Shown here one piece after another: positions 14,192 to 24,500 of a DNA stretch of 64,000 bases. Source of the stretch: Amblyornis subalaris (Eukaryota; Chordata; Aves; Passeriformes; Ptilonorhynchidae); the NCBI GenBank assembly GCA_018881555.1, contig JACAXG010000034.1:4350615-4414614 (forward strand), written 5' to 3'. The notes below the pieces were generated by a model. It ran no database searches and had not been told where the DNA came from. It saw only the letters and a program-made list of their open reading frames with translations. The stretch's first letter is position 1. Each line of letters starts with the position of its first letter. Made by a program: the position numbers and the translations under genes.

Positions 14192-14294
14192 GCACTGAGG
14201 GTTTGATATCCCTCTCCTTATTGCAATCTGGGGAGAGGCAAAGACCCTGGGCCAGCAGTGGGTTTATCTGAGGGATATCAAACTCAAACAGTGC
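14192..14294. repeat. Long imperfect inverted repeat (103-nt hairpin candidate)
   Basis: The left arm 14192-14214 (GCACTG, then TTGATATCCCTC) matches the reverse complement of the right arm 14270-14294 (GAGGGATATCAAAC, then CAGTGC). This gives a core of about 13 contiguous base pairs plus a 6-bp flanking helix across a small unequal internal loop. Inside the terminal loop CCTCTCC (14211-14217) can pair with GGGGAGAGG (14230-14238), so an alternative inner hairpin competes. The layout fits a miRNA-like precursor or a small palindromic element. I recognise no known miRNA seed, so the function is unassigned. Confidence 0.6.
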
Positions 14295-14592
14295 TGCCAA
14301 GAGTATTAGGGAGCATTAAGAGAAGATTTGGGATGAACTTGGAGTATTGATCTCATGAGATCCCTGGCTTCATAGCTGCATCATTATTTTCAGTCCTGAA
14401 ACAAAGGGAGTTTCTCTTCATTGTAAGCTGGACTCGACCTTTAGTGATTACTCAGTTAGACTGTTAGTAATGGAAGGGGAAAGATCCAGACCTTCAGTCC
14501 TTACAAAACTGGACCAAAAAAACATGAAAATCCCATTTTTAGTGTCACACCTTTTAATGAGAAATACTCTTCCCATATTTTCCATTTCATAG

Positions 14593-14616
14593 AAACCAAC
14601 CAACCAACCACAAACC
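14593..14616. repeat. (CCAA)n simple repeat
   Basis: Three tandem CCAA units flanked by A-rich sequence, on the same strand as the tracts at 1748 and 21431. No coding content. Confidence 0.8.
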
Positions 14617-14619
14617 TAC

Positions 14620-15486
14620 AGGCTGCATCTTGGATTTTTGTAACTTGCAGCTGTTGGACAGTTGTTTTGTTTATTGCTTGCTTAGCTGTGCCACTGCAAG
14701 AAAAGTTGTAGAATTTCTGTACAAAACATGCTATTGAATTTAATCTCTTTCTAGACACTAGTTGTATCTTCTTTCTTTTAGTCATCAAAAACCCCAAAAA
14801 CTCAGTAACTTCTTTTTCCAGTATTGAAAAGATGAAATATTTAATCAGAATTCAGTATTTGCATCATCAGTCTTGTTCAAACCCCTAACTGCTACTGATT
14901 GTGTAACAGAGCAGGAGATCCCTTCAATATTTTTTCTATGTGGAAACTTTGTAATTTCCTTCTTCCGGTATGTTTTTATGCCAGTGTAGAAAGCTGGCTG
15001 GTGTCCTCTTTTTTGGTGGAACCAGGCAAATCTGACCTCCAGCAGCTTCACTCTCTCCCATGCCAGGTGCTCGGGGCAGGCAGTCCTTGGCTTTGTGTCT
15101 GTGGCAGCAGCCTTTCTTGCTGACCTCAGTGATGGGTTTAGCTTTCTCTCGAACGAGTTTAAATCAGGTTGACATGCTGTGAAGTTGNAATCAAACATAT
15201 GAATTCTTTGCTGGGCAGAGGCTCATCCAAAGAATGTGTATGGTTTAGTTTGTGCTTTCCCACTGTACTTACATCCCAGGAAAGGAGTTCTTAAATGTAA
15301 AAACCTGGTTCTGCTCATTATCTTATTTTTCAAGNGTCATAGTTGTTGTTTTTTCCCACCTTCTCTTTCTGAGGAAAAGAGGAAAATTTTTTTCTGTATT
15401 GAGGATGACTTTTTTTTCCAGTGCTATACATGAACTTNGTCTGAACCAATAGCAGAAAGACTGTATCGTCTCTAAATGGTCCTTAG
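14620..15486. other. Gene-free stretch
   Basis: No named repeat. A pyrimidine run ending TTTTTTTTCCAG at about 15420 is a strong acceptor-like signal. All three frames close within a dozen codons after it, so it does not open the candidate exon at 15487. A 117-codon open frame on the minus strand (14845-15198) has no recognisable domain. Confidence 0.45.
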
Positions 15487-15617
15487 GTTCCTCCAGCAGT
15501 GAATGACCTCTATGGTGAGGAAAACGGTGTGGAAACACGAAATTCAGTTACTCTGCCTGATCGGAAAGGACTTAGTGATACCGAATCTTCAGTAATTCCC
15601 CATTTAAGACTTTCACA
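15487..15617 (+). CDS. Weak candidate internal exon, gene unknown
   Basis: After a CCTTAG acceptor, 43 codons plus two bases stay open in one frame, starting VPPAVNDLYGEENGVE and continuing through SDTESSVIPHL. They end before GTAAAG, an acceptable but weak donor. The composition is hydrophilic and Ser/Asp/Glu-rich, as in a disordered segment. The splice signals are below average, and reading through the donor gives TAA immediately, so the frame may be chance. The two-base overhang could join the exon at 20523 directly, which would put that exon in its 27-codon frame. I do not recognise the protein. Lying 5 kb upstream of the terminal exon on the same strand is the main reason to keep it. Confidence 0.22.
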
Positions 15618-15749
15618 GTAAAGCTGAAATAGGCATTTTGGGGTACAAGGAAGAAAAGCTTATCTATCAAATGTAGATTCCAGCCTGTCAAGTTAAATAA
15701 CAATGTTGTAATTACTTTGTTTTGTTCTATTTGGAACTCCTTTTGTTAG

Positions 15750-16150
15750 ACTCGGGCTGCAATTAACACACTGGAGCAGCCATTGTTCCTTCGNGCATTC
15801 CTTTGCTTTTTCAGCGGCGCTGGGGAAGCGCTGCAGCTTATTTGCATCCCTTTGAAAAGAAGTTACTTGAGCTAGCTTAAATTTTGGTTGATGTTTTTAA
15901 TTTATCCGGATACTTCCCGTGTCTGTGTGCACGTTAGTAATGCCAGGAAAAATGTAAACAGGCACTACTGCTCATCAGCATGGTGAGCAAGGAAGGGGGG
16001 ATGGATCCGGCTTGTGGGTAGGTGTGCACCGTCTCGTGATAATTAGGTGATGACTCATGCAGATGTCACCAAGATGAGCTGTAAATGAGTATTTCAAGAC
16101 TTGTTAATGTGTTTACTTTGTGTCAGATTTCTAACGGCACCCTCTAATAC
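15750..16150. promoter_or_regulatory. Candidate constrained regulatory element
   Basis: A cluster of factor-type motifs lies in otherwise unremarkable DNA: SOX-like CCATTGTTC (15780-15788), a perfect POU octamer ATTTGCAT (15840-15847), TAATTA near 16041, and an AP-1/MARE-like TGATGACTCATGC around 16050. CpGs are kept around 15790-15830 and 16010-16040 despite the AT-rich background. TTTGCTTTTTCAG before 15814 resembles a splice acceptor, but no donor follows. That this is conserved non-coding DNA is inference only. Confidence 0.35.
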
Positions 16151-19100
16151 CTGTCCAGGCAAAGGGTGCCCAGGCTGCAGGAAGACCTCGGTGGCGGAAT
16201 CCTGCATGAGTCCTCCGGAGTGTGTTCTCTTTTTGTTCTGAGCTTTTATTCCTGAGCTTTTTATTTTTTAAGAAGTAGATATGTTCACTATGCGGTAAAT
16301 CTGTTTAATCTACACTGAATAAGATGCTCTGTATGATCCTGAAGTAAACAACAAATGCATTTACTTGTAAATACTTTATTTATAACTAGTAACTGTGACA
16401 GGGAGTCTTCAACCAGTCCTTGTTGTTCGTGGTTTCAAATGAGATGATGATGGGATAGGTACGGTTCTGGAGAATATGTTTGGATTATTAAGGTTCATGG
16501 CAGAGTTGCAAAATATCCTCATTCAGTAGATTTGGAAAAAATCTGCATTTTCTTCAGTCAAGAATCATCTTTTCATTGACCTGGCTCTGTTACCTGTGGA
16601 GTTGTTTCCTAAACAGATGCCGGCTGACACCGGAAAGGTGTCACAGTGTACTGAGCACGTCTGATGTTTGGGACCTGTGTTTTGCCCTGCTGTGTTAATC
16701 AGTGACAAAGTAGTTGCGTTTATTTGCTGAAATAGTCTTGGAACTTCAACAGCAACTTCATGTTATTGGACTTGTTTTGAAATTAAATGACCCTTTGGAA
16801 GGGCATTTCTATTGTTGTTTTAGGGACAAGACTCATTATTGACTCTTAGTAGCAAATGGAAGTTTAAATTGGCTACGGGAAAATCCTTTGCTTGAACATT
16901 GCTTGAGTTTTCACTTTTGTTTGCTTTGTTGTATTTTTTCCTCCTTGGTTACTTTCAAAGAGAATGGAGCGTAAGAAAGGAGTAAGGATTACAGTTCAAG
17001 GGTAGTTTAGCAACACATCCATGTTATGTATGAAAATTCTGTTTAACTTCAGAAAAGATATATTAAGTTGTCTAGACAGTCTGCTCTTAGTTCAAATTTT
17101 AAGTACTCTTTTTCTCCAACTCCCCAATAATGGAAATAAAATGAAATATCAACGTATTTTTAGTGACTGGATTTAAGAATGGGATTTCAGCTGTAATAGG
17201 AACTGCAGCTAGCTGTGCTGTGTCCATTCTGGACTAAGGGATTTGAGAAGGAAGCTTTGCCAGCTGGAACGTGTGTCAGTGTTATCTGCATGTGTGTTGT
17301 AACAGATGTTGAGCAGAGACTACTTGTCAGAGGTACCTTGTAGTGACTTTTAAAGATGCTTATTTGTTTCAGTACATTCTTCTTGCATCACTCTTTCCAT
17401 AAAGTCAACCACAAACTGCATTATTGGGGACTCCAGCTGAAACTTGTGGTGAATAGGAAATAGATTAAACACAGGTTTTCCCTTTTCTCTGGCTGCCAAC
17501 ACTGATGTCAGTAGTTTTAATGATCCTTACCTCAGCTCGCTGCTGTCCTAGCAGTCTCTCTTAAAACACTTGTCTTCTGCACTGTTGTGTGTGTTGTTAA
17601 GGAAATGCTGATGGCTGGAGGTATCCAGCCGATTACTTCATTTCCAAATAAGGTTCTTTCACCTAGAAACATACTGTAATAGTTGACTGAGGACAAAGGA
17701 GATTCAGATTGTTTTATCAAAAATTTAGGAAATACTCTTTTGAAATCCAGCAAAGAGCATTTGTATTCTGAAACTGAGGATGGGGCTTTTGGCTGTGCAT
17801 TGGCACAGAAAAATATTCCCTGGATCCAAGGCTTTATACGTTGAGTGTATTTCCAGTGACCTTGGAGGAGCAGCTTTGCTCTCAGATGGGCTGGTTTCTA
17901 CACATCTTTGTGCACTCAGAACAGGCACAACTCTACTGGAGTAGAAGTGTGCGTTGTCATTCTTGGTTACTCAATTTGTGTTTTGTGGAAAGAGATCAGT
18001 CAGAGGAGCTGTGTATGAAAGCAAGTAATTGCAATCAANAATTTCAGATGGTCGTTAGCAAAGATCGTAGTTGATTTTCTTTTTCCCTTCACAAAANTAA
18101 AAGAAAACAAACCTACCAATACATTTTTAGGAGAGGGTGCCAGACAGGTTTCTGTGTTGTACTGCTGAAGATCCTGGAGGTGTAAGTACAAGCTTGAAAC
18201 TGCTCTGTGCCCCTGTGTCCTGTCATACCTGCAGCTGACATTTGTATGAAATGCAGCCTGTACCAGGTCATGTCCTACATGATTCTGGCTCTTCATCCTG
18301 TCTCAAACTCTTGGATATTTCAGGCTGCTGTGATTTTTCACTGCTTTTACACATGCGGGACTTCAATATGTAAGTGTTCGGGTTTCTGTAACTGTGAAAG
18401 TACATTCAGTATTATTTTCTTAGTGAATTCCTCCAGGAAGTGTTTTNTTTTTCCAGTAAACTTGTTACTCTCTTTCTTCCTTTGCTCTCTGACTTCGGAA
18501 TCCAGGAATGGATACCCTCTAGTAATGGTTGTGATGACTTCTTGGCTGTATTGATGGAATTGGTGAGGAATTGGATGGGACAGCCTGTTCTGTTCAATAC
18601 ATGATGTATTTGAGTTTAGATGACCTGAGTACTGGTGAAGAGGCATAGAACTTGGCCCTGATACTGCAAATCATGTATTATTTATGTACTTAAAATCCCT
18701 TAGCAGAATAAAGTGTAGCGATGTGGAAAAGCTGTTTGTTCCTGTCCTTCCACTTGACCCATCGGTGCAGGGCAGGTCAGACCACTGGGCCCTGCTGGGG
18801 GCACCCAGCTGTTCCTCTGGCCCTGCTGGATGGGAGCTGGGTGTGGAACACCCACCTCGGATATGCAGCACAGAACACACACTTTGCTCCTCTGTTTAAA
18901 TGGAGCCATTTCTCCCTTGTTGCTTGTCTTTATTAATAAAGTATGGTATTACTGGCTAATTTTAGGTCAAACATAGTTGAAAGCTGCACAGCTATGTGAA
19001 GCTGTGTATAGATATTTGGGTAGAAGCATTCCAGTAGATTGCAATGTGAGTGCAGAAGAAAGTTGAAAGTAAATAAGAGATCTGTGAGATAATTCTCCAG

Positions 19101-19440
19101 GGAGTTTTCACAGCATACCACACATCATTTGCAGGGATAGGCTTTCCTTTCACTAGAAGAACCACACAAAGTAAATTTTGTTTCTTGTGCAATTAAAGAA
19201 TATAGGACAGGAGGTCTTTTCAGTTTTTTTACTTCAGTGTGTCTATGGGAAACCTTTATTTGTACTGAGGAAAATGCACTGTTTAGCTATCTTTTCAGGA
19301 GCATAGTTAACATTGAATATAGAAATAGACACACTTCTATGTAAAATACGAATCTTGCTTCAGCAGATTTTAGGCGAAACTACTGAAAGGTAAATGCTGG
19401 TAGTCCTCTAACCCCGGTTAAAAGACAAATTGTATTCATT
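16151..19440. other. Gene-free stretch
   Basis: No named repeat. At 16158-16240 a GC-richer segment stays open after CTGTCCAG (QRVPRLQEDLGGGILHESSG) but lacks a donor. On the minus strand a good donor (GAG then GTAAGG, read leftward at about 17527-17532) is preceded by an in-frame stop in the longest frame. Long overlapping open frames on both strands at 18000-18650 show no recognisable motif. Confidence 0.45.
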
Positions 19441-19449
19441 TCACTGGTG

Positions 19450-19880
19450 CAGGGTTTAGTCCCACGGTTTAGTGGGTCTGGCTGCATGTCACTGGTGTGC
19501 AGAGAGGAGGCCGGGGCTGTGGTGTGCCCAGGGGTGGTGGGCGGTGGGGTGACACCAGGGCTGTGTGTGTGGCCAGCCGTGGCCACAGAGCCTTGGGAGG
19601 CAGCCCTGGTGCCCTAGCGTGTGACCTTAGCCCTGCGTTCCCCAGCAGGGANCCTGCTCCCCACGGGGCCCAGAGCAGCTGCCGCGGCACTGCCGGCAGG
19701 ACACGAGGCCATCCAGCCCCGAGTGCATCTCGCTGGGCACTGCCTCGCTCCTGAGCAGGGCCTGGGATCATAACCTGCCTGGGTGAAACCAGGCACAGTC
19801 GAGGGGACTTGCTGACACAGACTGGCGCACTGTGTACTGGATCAGGGGGGCCGCACAGGGCAGGGTCGAGGGCAGCTTCT
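19450..19880. other. Isolated GC-rich patch
   Basis: About 430 bp of clearly GC-rich sequence with G- and C-run clusters sits in AT-rich DNA. By eye it has fewer than 20 CpGs, well below the number expected for its GC content, so it does not look like an active CpG-island promoter. A 138-codon minus-strand open frame (Pro/Ala/Arg-rich) and an 85-codon plus-strand frame are expected by-products of the low stop-codon density. It lies about 650 bp upstream of the terminal exon at 20523. Confidence 0.6.
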
Positions 19881-20522
19881 GGCATTCATTCCNGAAAAAA
19901 CCTATGCTGTGCATTATCAGGGTTGCAGGACCTTGTTATTCACCCAGCCCTCTCAGAGAGAGAAGCAGAATGTAGATGAATTTATGGATTTTACCAGGAT
20001 TTTCTGGATACAGTTTTTTTATAACTTGTGTGTCAATAGTGGTGATGCTGCACCCCGAATGCTCCATTCCTTGGTCATCCGTCCCATGCAAGCTGTGGTG
20101 TTTGCAGGTGGCCAGGAAGCCCTCTTGTAGGGCCTGACATCCAATGAATCTTTCTTGTGGCTGGTAAAAGCGCCAACAGCAGGCTGGTGTTTGGTGCTTT
20201 TCTTTCTCTTGTCACAGGAGCTTGTCAGAGTTAATCAGTATGGACACTTAAATTGTTTCTGCTTAGGTGAATCTCTTGCAAGTTTTAAATGTGTTTCTGA
20301 CTGCTTTGAATTTTATTGCCAACATCTGTTTTAAATGCTTTTGGGATTCACATGCTTGAGTACAGTTCAACTGTATATGCCATAATTTTTCAAGGTGCTA
20401 ACACTTTTCAGTTTGGATGATAACTCTTTTAAAGAAAAAGAAAAAAGGAGGGGGAGGGAAATAATTGCAGAAAAGCTTTTAAGGTGCCCATGATGCTAAT
20501 TTTGTTTCTCTTTCAATTTCAG

Positions 20523-20561
20523 AATGATGACCTACACAACCTCAACAAATCCTTCTTTTAA
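20523..20561 (+). CDS. Short coding tail of a 3' terminal exon, gene unknown
   Basis: The acceptor is strong: a branch-point-like GCTAAT at about 20495, then TTTTGTTTCTCTTTCAATTTCAG ending at 20522. With phase 0 the exon encodes NDDLHNLNKSFF and stops at TAA (20559-20561). Two other phases are possible. One gives a 27-codon tail starting MMTYTTSTNPSF and ending at TAG. The other gives only a last codon followed by tandem TGA TGA. Phase cannot be settled without the preceding exon. About 1 kb of 3' UTR and a strong polyadenylation site follow, which is why I trust the exon. I do not recognise the C-terminus and give no symbol. Confidence 0.5.
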   Translation, partial: NDDLHNLNKSFF

Positions 20562-21430
20562 ACTCATGGGTATCAAGACTATAAATGTTTCATGCTATCA
20601 CAACTAGGACCTCACCTCCTCCTCCTCTTCCTCTGTAAATGGGTACGATGCATCCAGTTCAGTTTGTTTACTTTACACAAACCTCAGGAGTTGTTGACTG
20701 AGCTGCACATCCTGTGTTGTGCCAAGCAGAAGCACTGTGACACCTGGACAATGAGTCTCTCTTACTTCATCCTCTACCCTAAGGACTTAGCTGGCCACAT
20801 GAACTGATGTGCCCACCACTATGTCATGGTGAGAATGGGTATTTTACTAGCACATTTACACAACTTCATTTGCTGCTGAAAACCTGTATGACAAATCATC
20901 ATTGTAAATTATTACATACAAAACTTAATGTTGGTTGAAGAGTATTAAATATTTAACATAGGTTTTGATTTATACATGTACTTTTTTAATTAAAATGTAA
21001 CTTTTCCTACAGCACATCTTTTTTGATGTGGAACTGAGGTATACTATATTCTGTTGTAAACAGAGTGGGAAACCTGCTTAAAACAAGGCTTCTAAGAATA
21101 GAGTAGGGTACTATTCTTGTTTTAAGATTGTAATTCAGAAAATAATATAATATGAGTCATTGGTCCCTGGGCCTTGATTGTACAGTCATATTTACTGATA
21201 CTATCAGTTGTAAGATAACCCTGATGTTGAGTTGAATTCTTTCCAAAAGAAAAATAATTTTGTACTCTTTGTAAAATAATAGTCTGTATTAACTGCAATG
21301 AAGACAAACATTACTGTACGTGGGTATTTACAAGTGTCAACTTGAATTCATCAATTGCACAGGAACTGACAAAAAAATCAGAAAAAAGAAATCAAAGTCT
21401 TCCATTGTATATATTGTAAAGAAGAAAAAC

Positions 21431-21449
21431 GAAAAAAAACCAACCAACA
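21431..21449. repeat. A-rich (CCAA)n simple repeat
   Basis: An A-run followed by CCAACCAA lies inside the inferred 3' UTR. It is of the same kind as the tracts at 1748 and 14593. Confidence 0.7.
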
Positions 21450-21560
21450 GGAAACCACAGAGCAAAATGGAAACAAAAAAGGGTGAACTTTTTAAATTGA
21501 CTCTTTCCCTGGAATGAAAATGTGGGTGTTTGTAAATTCTGGAAATCTCTTTCTATATGT

Positions 21561-21566
21561 AATAAA
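21561..21566 (+). terminator. Canonical polyadenylation signal AATAAA
   Basis: AATAAA is followed 25-60 bases downstream by a GU/U-rich element (TGTAGTGGTTTTTGGG, then TCTTTTTTGTTTTC). This is the classic vertebrate cleavage arrangement, and cleavage is expected near 21580-21590. It closes the transcript whose terminal exon starts at 20523. Confidence 0.7.
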
Positions 21567-21589
21567 CTAGATACTGTTTTATCTGCTGT

Positions 21590-24189
21590 AGTGGTTTTTG
21601 GGTCTTTTTTGTTTTCTTGGTAAGCTGTCTCAAATATCTCAAATTGTCCCACCAGGTTTCTGTGATGTTTCCATTGTTTGTCATTGGGAATGGCTGTGGA
21701 CCACCATAACTTAAGAATGAAGTCGAGTGTAATTAGGTGGAGTAGGGAGTATGCCTCCTTGCATTATTTCACTAAAAGCCCTTGTTTCAGTTTTCTGGAG
21801 AATCTTCAGGATACAGCTCTCCTTCCACTGAAGTTGGGGAAAGGGTTCACAGCACGTAAAATCACTTGGAAGCCATAGCAAGACTTCAGCATAAAATTTA
21901 AAAAGAACGGCTCCGATGATTGTCTGGAAATCAGTGCAAGACGAAGGACAAGGAAGAATTCTTCTGCAACTCTCCTCTGCTTCACTTTGGTTCTATGCAG
22001 ATGGAAATTCTTTTGTGCATAGCATTGGCAGTGTCTTAATTCTTTGGGGGCTGGAAAAATACTGAGAACATGGATTTTCAAGTAAAATGTTGTTGAAGTG
22101 ATAATTGAATTTGAAGCCATGTCAGGTCCCTGTTGGTCCCTCCTGCTTCTGCGAAGCAACTCCATGGACCAGTGCACATTCAAAAGAATTCTTGTTATCA
22201 GGAATAGGCAGGCAGGCACAGCAGCAGCTCTCCCTGCAGGAAGGCTGTCAGACCCTCAAGAAAGGGGTTTCTTCCCCTTGAGATCTTTATGATGTGTGGG
22301 ATTAGGCTGTGGTTAATGCAGTGTCCACTTCTGACTGCAGTATGGATGAAGCGGCCATTGCACAGCTGCTCTTCACCTCTCCTGGAGGCCTATGAGTCCC
22401 TTAGATCTGCTGGTATTACTGCACATACAAAACCACTTCGACCCTGTCAAGTCAGAATATTCCCTTAAGGAAGGACTTGCAGCTTCAGAATGCTTAAATC
22501 ATTCCAGACCACTGGGAACAACTGCAGGAGTGGTGGTGCTGGAAGAGCGAGGATGTTGGTGCATGGGGAGGCTGCAGCCTGGGAGGAACCTGTACCTGTC
22601 CCAGGTGCTGCCTTGGGAAATCTTGCCCTTTGCTGACAGAGCAGTCTCCTCCCAAAGAGGCTGATATAAGCAGTACCAGACAAGAGGCTTTGGTGCTTTT
22701 TTATGTCAGAAGGGGCAAGTTGATCTGGAGCAGCTCACATGTTACCCTTGATGAGCATTGATGGGGATTTTTCCCAAGAACCATTAATAGCTAAGAAGGC
22801 AGCACTTGCTTTAAAAAGAAAGCCACGTGCATCAGACCAGTATTTAAATCTCCAAGTTACTAATTTTATCTTGAGCCTTCTTTTCTTTTTTTAGATGGAG
22901 TTTAGTTGCAATGAAAGCTTGCATATCTTTTGAAGTAAAAACATAAAAACAAGTCACCCTCAACCCCTTTGCCCAGTCTTCTCCAGCTTAGTGAATTAAA
23001 TTAAACGTTCACTGTGTTGATTTGGTTGCTAAATATTAGCCTGTGTTGATGTTAAAGTGACTTGGATAGAAAAGCATTTAATGTCCATTGTGCTTTGCAT
23101 TGTTCCAGGTAATTTGCAGAGTCTGGCAATTAGTGAAATCACAGATGGAGGTGCTGGAAGCTACTGTTAAGTTTTAAAAGGCACTAGTGAGTACATTTAA
23201 TGCTGGTAGGAGTGATATATCTATGAGCAAATTTTGTTCATAAAACATGAATTCTAAAAAATTGTAGGAACTGACAGTGGTCATTAGGGAAGGGAATGGT
23301 AGGGGGGAGAGTGCTGATCTGGTGGGTTTCCATTCGTGTTAACAGTAACACATGGGCAGAGAGGCAGCTTGGTAATGATGGTAATGTGCATAGGGTTTAT
23401 GTTAATCGTTATTTTTTCCTAAGTAAAATTAAAGATGCCTGTTCAGCAAATGTTTTGAAAAAACTTTTGCAGCAAAATGTATTCATAACCAAACCTGAAT
23501 CTCTTGATTATTGCATAGGTTTTTATAATAAATAGACCATTATGAACCAAACCCTTTTAAACGAGAGCATAAATGCCTCAAAAATACAGTACTATACTAT
23601 CTTATCCTTTTATGAATTCTTTTGCACTGTCTGCCACAGAACAGATTGTCATTTCTCTAAGTTTGAAAATGAGCACATGGGATCAGTCTTAGATCAGCTG
23701 GTAAAACTCAGATGCTCAGGAGTTTATTTTGCTTTTAATATTTTTCAAGTGGAAGTTTCTGATTATTATTTGAGTTCCTTTCTGGTTTCATTACTGGGAC
23801 AGCTTCAGTGTTCAAAAACTCTGTACTGAATGCATTTATTAGTGCTATTTGTTGAAAATGAGTGGGGTTGGAAAAACCACTTGAAGCAGTCTGCAGGAGC
23901 ACAAGGAACATTTACATACTTGGGTTTTTGCAAGGATTACTGTGTTCAAGCTCAGATTGATTCTGAGTTGATGTCTACGTTGTGGCGCTCTAGATAAATC
24001 TTTGTCCTTCTAGTATTTGATATTAACCTCTTTACTTAGTATTTAAAATGTCATGTCTCCCATAGTGTTGTTTTGGGTTTTTTTTCCACTAAAAGTACAA
24101 ATTCAGAAAGCAAAAAAAGGAAACTCAGGCCATGCTTATAAGTGTACGCTGGTGCTGTAGCCTTACTTCGTGCATATTTAAGAACTAAG
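21590..24189. other. Gene-free stretch downstream of the poly(A) site
   Basis: No named repeat. GC-richer sequence at 22130-22640 carries open frames on both strands without motifs. A 79-codon frame (23296-23535) and a 95-codon frame (23542-23829) sit back to back on the + strand, but there is no start context, splice site or recognisable protein. No N occurs between 19893 and 24224. Confidence 0.5.
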
Positions 24190-24500
24190 CACTGTGTCCG
24201 TCTTGCTACCAGCTGACTTGCAGNTGAAGCTGTTTTTTTGCCCTCTGTTTCACTCGAGGCCTGGGTAATGAGCAGAGTGTGCCTAAATGGGTCCCATCAG
24301 CGTGTGCCGTGTTTGAGTTGTGTAACTGCGGCCGCAGATGAATGCAGCAGCGAGAGCAGCCTCCCCGTTTGTTTTTGCGATGATTGGCTGACTCTAGTGC
24401 TTGGTAGCAGCTTAAGTACAGCGTGTCAACTGCTAATTGAATCAATCTGGGCGGGTGCTGGAGCGCTTGTTCTGCAGCCTAATTCACCTCANCTAGTTTA
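24190..24500. promoter_or_regulatory. Candidate constrained regulatory element
   Basis: A CpG-retaining segment inside AT-rich DNA includes a GCGGCCGC octamer (about 24328), an inverted CCAAT box (GATTGGCTGA near 24384), and CTGCTAATTGAATCAATC (near 24430), which holds a homeodomain core TAATT. Two opposing open frames cover it, but neither is recognisable. The mix of retained CpGs and homeodomain/PBX-like sites suggests an enhancer or other conserved non-coding element. This is inference from composition alone. Confidence 0.3.

Larger units (their letters stand above)
20562..21585 (+). other. 3' untranslated region of the terminal exon
   Basis: About 1 kb with no long open frame. It is mixed at first (a CTCCTCCTCCTCTTCC tract at 20612-20630) and turns AT-rich with several ATTTA-like and TAAATATT segments near 20940. 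No second perfect AATAAA is seen before 21561. It also holds a (CCAA)n tract near 21440. The stop codon, uninterrupted non-coding run and strong poly(A) signal fit one vertebrate terminal exon. The 5' boundary depends on which reading phase is used. Confidence 0.55.

Noticed and set aside
19469..19885. 138-codon Pro/Ala/Arg-rich minus-strand open frame
   Set aside because: Explained by low stop-codon density in a GC-rich patch; frames are open on the opposite strand too.
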